From assembly GCA_963726575.1 (NCBI GenBank), contig CAVSCR010000005.1, positions 992,001-1,056,000 of the forward strand: DNA of 64,000 nt, read 5' to 3'. This document shows, piece after piece, positions 18,987 through 26,683 of the stretch (position 1 is the first letter of the stretch; the number at the start of each line of letters is the position of its first letter). The notes under the pieces were generated by a model. It was not told where the DNA came from and did not search any database. It worked only from the letters and a program-made list of their open reading frames with translations. Source of the stretch: CAVSCR01 sp963726575. Its GTDB lineage: Bacteria; Actinomycetota; Actinomycetes; JAHEKZ01. The translations under genes were made by a program, and so were the position numbers.

Positions 18987-20262
18987 CACGGCGACCACGG
19001 CACACCCAGCGATGCGGCGGCCCGGACCCCTGCGGCGCAGCCGTCCTCATGGAAACCCCAGCCGTGGTAGGCCCCGGCGAAGGCCAGCGTCTCGTCGTTG
19101 ATCTCCGGCAGCCGGCGCTGCGCTTCGACCGATTCCGAAGTGAAGACTGGATGCTCGTACGACATCTTCGCGATCACGCTCGACTCGGTCACCCGACCGG
19201 TCCCGTTGAGGGTCACGACGTAGTCCAGTGGCTCGCCCAGCCTCATCAAACGGTTCAGGTCGTAGCTCATCAGCGGCTTGGCCTCCTGCCCGGAGCAGCT
19301 CGACTTGAGGTAGTTCCAAGACGCGCGGGCACCGCGCCGCCGGGGCAGGACCGAGCCGTCGGTGTGCAGCCAGGCCTCATTGCGTGAGTACGTGAAGGAG
19401 CCGAGGATCTCTTTCTGCTCCACGCTGGGGTTGGCCAGGATGCCGAGTGCGGTGTCTGGATGGGTGGCGATCACGACGCGGTCGAACAGGTACCGGGAGT
19501 CGGCGTGGTCGCGGATCTCGACCACGTCGAGGCCTCGGGAGATCGTGCGCACCGGGGTGGCGACCCGGACCGAGGACAGCCGCTGCGCCACCTTGTCGAC
19601 GTAGCTGTGCGAACCGCCCACCACAGTTCGCCAAGGCGGTGAACCACCGACCGAGAGCATCCCGTGGTGGTCGAAGAACCGGAACAGGTTCCGAGCCGGC
19701 TGCTGTGCGCTGACCTGTGGGCCGGTGGACCACACCGCGGACACCAACGGGATCATGAAGTGGTCGACGAAGTACTGGGAGTAGCCGCCGTCGGCGAGGA
19801 ATCGTCCCAAGGTCAGGTCGTCTGGCTGCTCGTGGTCGGCCGCGAGGACCTGCTGGGCCTGACGGTGGAATCGGGTGACCTCCCCGAGCATGCGCAGGTA
19901 GCTGGGCCGGGTCAGGCTGCGAGGGTCGGCGAACAGGCCACGAAGCTGGCGAGCACCCGCGTACTCCAGGCCGCAGCCCTCGCACCGCACGCTCATGGAC
20001 ATCTCGGACTCCTGAGTGCGCACGTCCAGCTCGCCTGAACAGCCGCAACAGGCTGGGGTAGGTGCGTTCGTTGTGCACGATGAAGCCGGTGTCGACCCGG
20101 ACCGTGCCGCCGGCCGACTCGATCGACCTCATGAGTGTGTGCGTGCCCGCCGAGCCGATCGTCGGCCTCGAAGAGGGTCACGTCGTAACGCCGCTGCAGC
20201 AGGTAGGCAGCGGTCAGGCCGGCGACCCCACTGCCCACCACGGCGGCCCTGGGCCGGGTCAC
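18986..20262 (-). pseudogene. FAD-dependent amine-oxidase-like oxidoreductase (COG2907 type), two frameshifts
   Basis: Flavoprotein of the Cfa/DUF1365 cluster type. The N-terminal dinucleotide-binding motif VVGSGVAGLTAAYLL and FEADDRLGGHAHT are read in one frame, the VRVDTGFIVHNERTYP segment in a second, and the remaining 340 residues (QYFVDHFMIPLVSAVWS, HPDTALGILANP, AYHGWGFHEDG) in a third. Breaks are near 20,138 (CACTCATGAGG) and 20,035 (AGGCGAGCTGG), each equal to one extra base. Removing two from 1,277 bases leaves 425 codons (424 residues), the family size. The GTG start overlaps the upstream SDR stop (GTGA). Expected to oxidise or reduce modified acyl chains. The intact overlaps at both ends suggest a functional gene with sequence errors. 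Confidence 0.8.
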
Positions 20263-21260
20263 GACGCGGCCCAGTGCCGGGCGAGAGAGCCAGTGTTCTC
20301 GCTGGTCCACTCCCACAGCCGGTCAGCCTCACCCGCAGGCGTGACCGTCCACGGCAGCCGGACGGTGGACCTCCGACGGCGGTCGTGCCAGAACTCACCG
20401 CTGCGGTTGGCCACGGCAGCCGAGCTGGCCAACCAGGCGATGGTGTCGGCGCCCTCCTGCGGGGAGCGCAGCACCGGCCCCATCAGCCGAGCGAACCGGG
20501 GCAAAGAGGCGCGGAGGCCCGGCGTGTCCACCCACCCGGGGTGGGTGACGTGGAAAGAGACGCCGCTGCCGCGAGTGCGCCTGGCCCACTCCTGGGTGAG
20601 GACGACCTGGGCGCGCTTGGCGCTGGCGTAGGCAGCGACGCCATTGAACGAGCCCGGGTCCGGTGTCAGCGCGTCGACATCAAGCCGTCGCGTGTACATC
20701 CCTCCGGAGGAGACCGTGATCACTCGCGCACCCGCCGTCGTGCACAGCAAGGGAAGAAGGAGCGACGTGAGCAGGAACGGAGCGACCACCTGCACCTGTG
20801 CCGTGGTCTCCAACCCGTCGACGGTCAGCACGTGACGGTTCATCAGGGCGCCGGCGTTGTGAACCAGGACGTCCAAGCGTTCGGTCCCAGCGAGCAGCGT
20901 GTCTGCGACGGCGTGCACGTCAGACAGCCGAGTCAGGTCGGCGACGGCAACCCTCAGATCTGTGCCTGGCAGGTCGGCGCGGATCTTGTCGGCCAGCCAT
21001 TCGGTGCGGTCCCGGTCCCGGCCGAGCAGCCACACCGTGGCGCCCACCTGAGCCAGCTGAGCCGCGACCGCTCCTCCGAGGCCGCCGGTCGATCCGGTGA
21101 CCACAACGACCCGACCGGCCATCGAATCGGCCGCTGGCTGCTGCCAGTCGTAGAGCCGGTGACGGGCCAGGTACCCGACCCGGCTGAAGCTCGGCACCAC
21201 GGTCGCCTCCAGCAGCGGGTCCACCACCGCGGCTATCGACCGCGGGATTGCCCCGGTCAC
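20259..21260 (-). CDS. Short-chain dehydrogenase (DHRS12-like)
   Basis: Classical SDR of 333 residues with an N-terminal extension of about 50 residues before the Rossmann fold. The coenzyme motif VVTGSTGGLGG, the structural NAG in LVHNAGAL, the serine in VSSGGMYT and the catalytic YxxxK in AAYASAKRAQ are all present. GTG at 21260 is chosen because it overlaps the SRPBCC stop as GTGA and gives the family N-terminus. The stop in turn overlaps the FAD gene start. Substrate unknown; the operon suggests a lipid-derived carbonyl or alcohol. Confidence 0.9.
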   Translation of the reverse strand: MTGAIPRSIAAVVDPLLEATVVPSFSRVGYLARHRLYDWQQPAADSMAGRVVVVTGSTGGLGGAVAAQLAQVGATVWLLGRDRDRTEWLADKIRADLPGTDLRVAVADLTRLSDVHAVADTLLAGTERLDVLVHNAGALMNRHVLTVDGLETTAQVQVVAPFLLTSLLLPLLCTTAGARVITVSSGGMYTRRLDVDALTPDPGSFNGVAAYASAKRAQVVLTQEWARRTRGSGVSFHVTHPGWVDTPGLRASLPRFARLMGPVLRSPQEGADTIAWLASSAAVANRSGEFWHDRRRRSTVRLPWTVTPAGEADRLWEWTSENTGSLARHWAAS

Positions 21261-21721
21261 CACCGGCGGCCAAGTGGCCCGGAGGCCGGGGCGGTCAAGG
21301 TGGCGAGCAGCCCATCGGAGGCTCGGTCTCCGACTCGACGCATGGCCAAGGCGAAGATCGGCGTGGCCAGCCGCGCCAGACCCTTGAGGGTCAGGTCGGC
21401 GTTGTACTGAACCGCTGTCCCACCGCTGGAGTCCTGGCTGAAGTCGATCGCGTCGGTCGACCGGACCGACGCGTTCTCCGCGACCAGCACCACGCGGTTC
21501 GGCGGATCGAACTCGGTGATCTCGTAGCGAAGCGGCACCGAATTCCCCAGGAAGACTGCGTCCAGCGCGAAGGCCGATCCGAGTCCAACCGGGTCGGGCG
21601 TCTCCATGCGGGCCGAGGTGACCCCGGGGTCCCACTCGGCTGCCGAACTGAACCGGCTCAGATACCCGAAGGCCTCGTCCAGGGGCACCGGGACGACGAG
21701 TCGGCGGCGGTAGTGGACCAC
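21257..21721 (-). CDS. SRPBCC-family lipid-binding-like protein
   Basis: 154-residue START/Bet v1-fold protein (polyketide-cyclase/SRPBCC superfamily) with a hydrophobic cavity suited to lipids. Visible hallmarks are the N-terminal strand LVVPVPLDEAFGYLSRF, the aromatic SSAAEWDPG and FDPPNRVVLVAE. It is the first gene of the six-gene operon and begins with GTG at 21721 behind AAAGGGA. The predicted transcription start lies about 40 bases upstream, inside the CarH-type operator. The stop overlaps the next start (GTGA). A role in presenting or carrying lipid intermediates is inferred. Confidence 0.85.
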   Translation of the reverse strand: MVHYRRRLVVPVPLDEAFGYLSRFSSAAEWDPGVTSARMETPDPVGLGSAFALDAVFLGNSVPLRYEITEFDPPNRVVLVAENASVRSTDAIDFSQDSSGGTAVQYNADLTLKGLARLATPIFALAMRRVGDRASDGLLATLTAPASGPLGRRW

Positions 21722-21762
21722 GGTCAGATCCCTTTCCTGCTGCGGCGGGTCGGGCTTGCTTC

Positions 21763-21800
21763 TTGGACAGACCTTAGACAGACTCTGGACACGACGTCAA
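21763..21800 (-). promoter_or_regulatory. Three 11-bp direct repeats overlapping the lipid-operon promoter (CarH-type operator)
   Basis: On the plus strand the units TTGGACAGACC (21763-21773), TTAGACAGACT (21774-21784) and CTGGACACGAC (21785-21795) repeat with exact 11-base phasing; GACA begins at 21766, 21777 and 21788. On the minus strand the same stretch holds a sigma-70-like promoter: -35 TTGACG (21795-21800), an 18-base spacer and -10 TAAGGT (21771-21776), directed into the SRPBCC gene. CarH-type photoreceptors are known to bind 11-bp direct repeats as tetramers and block RNA polymerase. The divergent neighbour is such a regulator. Confidence 0.75.
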
Positions 21801-22790
21801 ATGTGGCATGGGCAGGAAGGGGTGCCGAAGATCAACGAGTCCCAGGACCAGTCGCCGCACGAGCTCGTGCGGATCGGCGACCTGGCGCGGAGTGTGGGCG
21901 TGCGGGTCGACACCCTCCGGGCGTGGGAGCGCCGCTACGGGCTGCTCAACCCCGACCGATCAAGCGGGAACTTTCGCCTGTACTCCAGCGACGACGAAGT
22001 GATCGTGCGAGCGATGCTCGCCGAGATCCACCGGGGATACCCACCGGCGCAGGCCGCGAAGTTGGCCCTGGCGTGGGCGAAGACCCGTGATGGCGGGGCC
22101 GGCCGCCCAGACGATGCCCAGGATCCGTCGAGCGCCACCACAACCCGCGTCGACCGAACCCACCTGGAAGCGATCCGGTCATCGCTTCACCGTGCCCTGG
22201 TTGGTTTCGATGGTCGCCGGGCGCACCAGATCATCGACGCGCTCTTTGCCGAGTTCACGCTCAACGCCGCCCTTCGCGACGTACTGCTGCCCTGCCTGAG
22301 ACAGATCGGCGAGGGCTGGGCCTCCGGAGCAGTCACCATCGCCCAGGAACACTTCGCCAGCCAGCTCATCCGTGAGCGGCTCCTCGGCATGGCCCGGGAC
22401 TGGGACCAAGGTCGCGGGCCGAGGGCCGTACTCGCCTGCGCGCCAGGCGAGCGTCACGACATCGGCCTCATCTGCTTCGGCCTGGTGCTGTCACGAAACG
22501 GCTGGCGCGTCACCTTCCTCGGGCCGGACACCCCACCCACGGCGTTGTCCGAGGCGGCCGAGACACTGTCGCCCGACCTGATCGTCCTCACCGCCACAGT
22601 CGAGGAGCGGTTCACCTCGATCGCCGAGGCGCTGCCCGCTCTGGCGGCCGTCACCGCCCTCGTCCTTGCCGGCCCTGGGGCCACCCCGGCCCTCGCCCGC
22701 ACAACCGGTGCGACCCTCCTCGAGGGTGGGCCAGTGCCTGCCGCTCTGCACATCGCAACCCGCCCGCCGCACAGCACGAACAGTCGTTAG
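21801..22790 (+). CDS. MerR-family cobalamin-binding photoreceptor regulator (CarH/LitR type)
   Basis: Repressor combining a MerR helix-turn-helix (RIGDLARSVGVRVDTLRAWE, YGLLNPDRSSGNFRLYS), a four-helix B12-cap domain and a Rossmann B12-binding domain. The cap contains W followed by nine residues and EH (GWASGAVTIAQEHF), the adenosylcobalamin photosensor signature of CarH. The lower-ligand motif ERHDIG follows in the Rossmann domain. Such proteins bind DNA as tetramers in the dark and release it on light-driven B12 cleavage. The residue after the Trp is Ala, where Thermus CarH has its light-state His ligand. The open frame extends upstream through the operator, so the start must be the ATG at 21801 or, with AGGAAGGG before it, the GTG at 21822. 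Confidence 0.88.
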   Translation: MWHGQEGVPKINESQDQSPHELVRIGDLARSVGVRVDTLRAWERRYGLLNPDRSSGNFRLYSSDDEVIVRAMLAEIHRGYPPAQAAKLALAWAKTRDGGAGRPDDAQDPSSATTTRVDRTHLEAIRSSLHRALVGFDGRRAHQIIDALFAEFTLNAALRDVLLPCLRQIGEGWASGAVTIAQEHFASQLIRERLLGMARDWDQGRGPRAVLACAPGERHDIGLICFGLVLSRNGWRVTFLGPDTPPTALSEAAETLSPDLIVLTATVEERFTSIAEALPALAAVTALVLAGPGATPALARTTGATLLEGGPVPAALHIATRPPHSTNSR

Positions 22791-22804
22791 GGAGCAGTCA
22801 GCTC

Positions 22805-23155
22805 GTGCGGATCTGGGACGTGCCCCCGGGCGAGCTGTGCCGGCTCCACCTGTTGGGCGAGCACCGGGAGCTGCACGCGATCTGGACGATCCTGACCGAG
22901 GACAAGTTGGGGTATCGGCACCATCCGGAGACCAAACGATGGGAGCGCAAGCTGGCCGCCCTGCATTTCCGGCACGGGCGGCTCGTCGACGAGATGGCGC
23001 AGCGGGGATACGCACACCGGTCCAACCTGGATGCCTCACTCGCCGTCGGCATGCCGGTGCAGACCGAGCTCATCGACGCGGTCGAGGTCCAGCGTGCGCT
23101 GCTGACGGCAAAACCGTGCGACTGCTACCTGCCGGGTGGCCGTCGCCAGAAGTGA
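22805..23155 (+). CDS. T4 endonuclease V-like pyrimidine-dimer DNA glycosylase (Pyr_excise family)
   Basis: 116-residue protein resembling T4 DenV, which cuts the glycosyl bond of UV-induced pyrimidine dimers and nicks the DNA. The stretch LLGEHRELHAIW aligns with the DenV helix carrying catalytic Glu23 (AEYREL), and the C-terminal CDCYLPGG suits the family. Residue 2 is Arg, whereas DenV uses an N-terminal Thr as nucleophile, so the exact chemistry is uncertain. It starts with GTG 14 bases after the photoreceptor gene, with GGAG about ten bases upstream, and is probably cotranscribed. This links light sensing to UV repair by context. Confidence 0.65.
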   Translation: MRIWDVPPGELCRLHLLGEHRELHAIWTILTEDKLGYRHHPETKRWERKLAALHFRHGRLVDEMAQRGYAHRSNLDASLAVGMPVQTELIDAVEVQRALLTAKPCDCYLPGGRRQK

Positions 23156-23281
23156 CGGGTACCGATTGCGCACAGCCCGGCCCGGCTCCTTGGTCGAATC
23201 CCGCACCTGGTCACGCCTGCGCCGGTCCGGCACGATGGCCTGACGGCCGTACGACGCTGGGGCCGTGAACGGAGGACCGTC

Positions 23282-23881
23282 ATGGGCATCGTGTCCCGGG
23301 GCTTCTTCGGGCGGCGCGGCCAGGAATCGGCCGACCTCCCGCCGGGCCAGTACCTGACGTACGACTTCCCGGTGCTGTCCGCGGGAGCCACGCCGCACGT
23401 GCCCACCGACACCTGGGGCCTACGCGTGACCAGTGAGGACGGACAGCGGCACGACTGGGACTGGGCGACCTTCGCCGCGCTTCCGGCCGAGGACGTCACC
23501 GTCGACCTGCACTGCGTGACCAAGTGGTCGAAGCTCGGCACCGGATGGCGGGGAGTGAGCCTCGACACCCTGCTCGCGGACGTCGAGACGTCGGCGGACT
23601 ACGTCGTGGCATCGTCCTACGGCGGCTACACGACCAACCTCCCGCTCGAGGACCTGGTCGACGGTAGGGCGTGGGTCGCCTACGAGTACGACGGCGAACC
23701 GCTCGAGCCCGAGCACGGCGGACCTGCCAGGCTGCTCGTTCCTCACCTCTACCTGTGGAAGTCGGCCAAGTGGCTGAAGGAGATCCGGCTCACCGACCAG
23801 GACGAGCCCGGGTTCTGGGAGAGCCTCGGCTATCACAACTACGGAGACCCGTGGCAGGAACAGCGGTACTGGGGCGACTGA
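23282..23881 (+). CDS. Sulfite-oxidase-like molybdopterin-dependent oxidoreductase
   Basis: 199-residue protein with the sulfite oxidase molybdopterin fold. The Mo-ligand cysteine is in DLHCVTKWSK, followed by the pterin-contact region GWRGVSLDTLL and the later motifs SSYGGYTTNLPLEDL and LLVPHLYLWKSAKWLKEI. No Tat or Sec signal is visible, so it is probably cytoplasmic, unlike MsrP. A GGAGGACC Shine-Dalgarno precedes the ATG. It is the first of three overlapping genes with a flavin reductase and DUF6510, a recurring trio in actinobacteria; the reductase is the likely electron partner. Substrate unknown. Confidence 0.88.
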   Translation: MGIVSRGFFGRRGQESADLPPGQYLTYDFPVLSAGATPHVPTDTWGLRVTSEDGQRHDWDWATFAALPAEDVTVDLHCVTKWSKLGTGWRGVSLDTLLADVETSADYVVASSYGGYTTNLPLEDLVDGRAWVAYEYDGEPLEPEHGGPARLLVPHLYLWKSAKWLKEIRLTDQDEPGFWESLGYHNYGDPWQEQRYWGD

Positions 23882-24600
23882 CCTGGCGGGTGGCGCACCT
23901 CGTGAGCACCCGGCAGGAGACCGCGACCGCGCGGACCCTGGTCCTCGACGTGCCCGACTGGCCGGGCCACCGACCGGGGCAGCACGTCGACGTCCGGCTG
24001 ACCGCTCCAGACGGGTACTCGACGCAACGCAGCTACTCCATCGCGTCCGCGTCTGCCGGGACGACCCTCGAGCTCGGCGTCCAGGTGCTCGACGACGGCG
24101 AGGTCTCGCCCTACCTCGGACAGGTCCTCGGCGCTGGTGACCCGCTGGAGCTGCGTGGCCCGATCGGTGGTCACTTCGTGTGGGACCCGGCTGACCCCAC
24201 GCCCGTCGTGCTCGTCGCCGGAGGGTCCGGCCTGGTCCCTCTGCTCGCAATGGTGCGGACCCGGCAGTTGGCCGCAGTCACCACGCCGATGTCGTTGGTC
24301 GTCGTGACGCGGTCGCCCGAGACGCTGATGTACGCCGCTGAGCTCGACGAGCTGTCGCGCGCTAGCGGTGGGCTGTCCGTCGCCGTGCGCTACACCCGCG
24401 AGGCGCCATCTGGCCACGGGGCCGACGTCGGTCGGCTCGACACCGCCGTGCTCTCCGGCGTCATCACCCCGGCCGACCAGCAGCCCTCCTGCTTGGTCTG
24501 CGGCCCGACGGGCTTCGTCGAGGCCACCATCGAGCTCCTCTTGTCCCTGGGCCACGAGTCCGCACGCATCAAGGCCGAACGTTTCGGAGGCACCTCATGA
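23851..24600 (+). CDS. FAD-binding, NAD(P)H-dependent ferredoxin-reductase-type oxidoreductase
   Basis: 249-residue reductase with the FAD-binding barrel (RPGQHVDVRL and the flavin signature RSYSIAS) followed by the nucleotide-binding domain (VVLVAGGSGLVPLLAM, CGPTGFVEA). No iron-sulfur domain is attached. The GTG at 23851 lies inside the end of the molybdenum-enzyme gene, has GGAG four bases upstream and gives a normal-length protein. The end overlaps the next start as ATGA. It probably passes electrons between NAD(P)H and the preceding molybdoenzyme, an inference from gene order. Confidence 0.88.
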   Translation: MAGTAVLGRLTWRVAHLVSTRQETATARTLVLDVPDWPGHRPGQHVDVRLTAPDGYSTQRSYSIASASAGTTLELGVQVLDDGEVSPYLGQVLGAGDPLELRGPIGGHFVWDPADPTPVVLVAGGSGLVPLLAMVRTRQLAAVTTPMSLVVVTRSPETLMYAAELDELSRASGGLSVAVRYTREAPSGHGADVGRLDTAVLSGVITPADQQPSCLVCGPTGFVEATIELLLSLGHESARIKAERFGGTS

Positions 24601-24857
24601 CTGACACCTGGACCGACGGCAACCTGCTGGCCGGCCCCCTCGGGGAGCTGTTCGCCGTCGACGTCACCCGGGCGGTGGGAAAGTGCGACGGCTGCGGCCA
24701 GGTGGCGGTGCTCGCCGAGACGCGGGTCTACGCGCAGGCGCCCGGCCTGGTCGCTCGTTGCGCCGGGTGCGACGGCGTTGTCCTGCGGCTGGTGCAGGCC
24801 CAGGGACGGTCCTGGCTCGACCTGCGCGGGCTCTCGTATCTGGAGTTCAGCGACTGA
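24597..24857 (+). CDS. DUF6510 zinc-ribbon protein
   Basis: 86-residue protein with two CxxC pairs, CDGC and CAGC, about 30 residues apart, which can form a zinc ribbon. Its start overlaps the reductase stop by four bases (ATGA). The family is small, mostly actinobacterial and repeatedly coupled to the molybdoenzyme/reductase pair seen here, so it may assist that complex. Function is otherwise unknown. Confidence 0.8.
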   Translation: MTDTWTDGNLLAGPLGELFAVDVTRAVGKCDGCGQVAVLAETRVYAQAPGLVARCAGCDGVVLRLVQAQGRSWLDLRGLSYLEFSD

Positions 24858-24899
24858 CCACCGCGGCAGTGATGGCGGCCCCGTATCCCCGTCGCCGAA

Positions 24900-26567
24900 T
24901 CAGCGCGACCGAGGAGCGCCTTCGGCGACTCCGTCCGGCTCCTGGTCCTCGGCCGCGACCCGCTCGGCCGAGCGGCCGAGCGAGAAGGTGGCCAGCAGGC
25001 CGATCAGTAGGAAGCCAGCGGCGGTCCACGCCGACCACCGGGCCCCCTGTGAGAAGGCCTGCTTGGCGTCCAGCGCCACGGCCGCGGTCGCTGGCGTGTG
25101 CTCGAGACCGGCGATGGCGGCCCCAGCCGAATCGCGCACGGCCGACACCACCTGACCGCGCTGGGCCGCCGACAGCTGACCGCTCTGCTCGAGACGGTGG
25201 TTGAGGTCGGCCCCCAAACTCGCGAACAACACCGTTCCCAAGACGGCGATCCCGAGCGCCGACCCGATCTGACGGGTCGTGCTCTGCGTGCCGGATCCCT
25301 GCCCGCTGCGAGCGACCGGCACGTCGACGAGGACCACACCGGTGAGCTGGGCGGTGGCCAGGCCCACGCCGATGCCATAGACGAACAACAACGTCGAGGT
25401 GACGGCCCAGGTGGTGGCCGGGGCCACGACCAGGCCGATCCCCGCCACCCCGACGATCTCCAGCGCGATCCCTACACGCACGACGAATGCCGGACCCCGC
25501 CGCTGGGCGAGCTGGCCGCCGAAACCGCTTGACGCGAAGCTGCCTACCGCCAGCGGCAGGAGTGCCAGGCCGGTCTCGAACGCTGAGTAGCCGCGCACGT
25601 TCTGGAACCACAGGGGTAGCGAGAAGAGCAGGCCGAACTCACCAAGACTGACGATCCCTGCTGCGATGTTGCCGTTGCGGAACGAGGTGATCCGGAAGAG
25701 CGACAGGTCCAGCAGGACGACCTTGCCAGCCCGGTTGCGGGCCCGCTCGAGCAGCGCGAAGCCCAGCAGGGCGAGCAGCCCGAGTGTGAACGCGACGGGG
25801 ATCACGGACAGGCCCCACGTCCAATCGACCCCGAGCAGGTTGAACCGGCGCTGCGACTGCCACCACCCATAGGTTCGGCCCTCGATGAGACCGAACACCA
25901 GCAACCCGAAGCCCAGCGCCGACAGCAGGGCACCAAGAACGTCCGTGCCCCGAGCGCTGTCTTCGTCTCGGGACTCGTCGACGAACACCAAGCAGCCGAC
26001 GAACACCGCCAGGCCGAGCGGGACGTTGATACCAAACGCCCACCGCCACGAGAACGAGGTCGTGAGCCACCCGCCCAGCAACGGACCCAGGGCAGCCGTG
26101 CCGCCGATGACTGAGCCCCAGACCGCGAACGCGATCCCGCGCTCGCGCCCGCGGAACCCTGCGTTGATGATCGACAGCGATGTCGGGAGCATCATCGCGC
26201 CGCCGACCCCCTGCAGAACGCGGCTCAAGATCAGCTCGATCCCGGTCCCGCTGCGGGCGGCCAGCACGCTCGCGACCATGAAGACCACGACGCCGACCAT
26301 GAACAACAGTCGGCGCCCCCACCGGTCTGCCAGCCGTCCTGCCGTCAGCAACAGCGCAGCGAAGACCAGGGTGTAGGCCTCCTGGACCCACTGCGCCCCG
26401 GTGGAAGTGACGCCCAGGTCGCGGATGATCGAGGGGACCGCAACGTTGACGATCGTCGCGTCCACGATGATCATCGCGACGCCCAGCGCCAAGAAGAACA
26501 GAGCGAACCACCGCCGGCGGCCCACGCGCGAGGTCGCGCTAGCCGCGGCCGACTGAGCTGAAGACAA
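24900..26567 (-). CDS. MFS drug/H+ antiporter, DHA2 (14-helix) type
   Basis: Efflux permease of 555 residues, long enough for 14 transmembrane helices. Motif A appears as GRLADRWGRRLLF after helix 2, the N-terminal helix has DATIVNVAVPSI with the acidic residue typical of DHA2, and the motif-C region is LGPLLGGWLTTSFSWRWAF. The large extracytoplasmic loop between the last two helices (GADLNHRLEQSGQL onward) suits EmrB/QacA-like exporters. The C-terminus is a short charged tail. It is last in a minus-strand run after the acyl-CoA synthetase, 116 bases downstream, and convergent with DUF6510. Substrate unknown. Confidence 0.9.
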   Translation of the reverse strand: MSSAQSAAASATSRVGRRRWFALFFLALGVAMIIVDATIVNVAVPSIIRDLGVTSTGAQWVQEAYTLVFAALLLTAGRLADRWGRRLLFMVGVVVFMVASVLAARSGTGIELILSRVLQGVGGAMMLPTSLSIINAGFRGRERGIAFAVWGSVIGGTAALGPLLGGWLTTSFSWRWAFGINVPLGLAVFVGCLVFVDESRDEDSARGTDVLGALLSALGFGLLVFGLIEGRTYGWWQSQRRFNLLGVDWTWGLSVIPVAFTLGLLALLGFALLERARNRAGKVVLLDLSLFRITSFRNGNIAAGIVSLGEFGLLFSLPLWFQNVRGYSAFETGLALLPLAVGSFASSGFGGQLAQRRGPAFVVRVGIALEIVGVAGIGLVVAPATTWAVTSTLLFVYGIGVGLATAQLTGVVLVDVPVARSGQGSGTQSTTRQIGSALGIAVLGTVLFASLGADLNHRLEQSGQLSAAQRGQVVSAVRDSAGAAIAGLEHTPATAAVALDAKQAFSQGARWSAWTAAGFLLIGLLATFSLGRSAERVAAEDQEPDGVAEGAPRSR

Positions 26568-26683
26568 CGTCGAACGCCCCCTCCGCGCGCGGGTGCACGC
26601 CTACGACCCCGATGATCACCCCGGAGTCCCCCGCCCGCATCCCGAGACGAACGGCCCAAGAGGTACCCGTGGGTGTCGTTGCG

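Noticed and set aside
21756..21800. Upstream extension of the CarH-like gene by 15 codons
   Set aside because: The extension runs straight through the three 11-bp repeats and the promoter of the divergent operon and has no family resemblance.
22666..23268. 200-codon open frame covering the end of the regulator and the glycosylase gene
   Set aside because: It is the out-of-phase shadow of two recognisable genes, and its composition is the Arg/Pro-rich type expected of GC-rich shadows.
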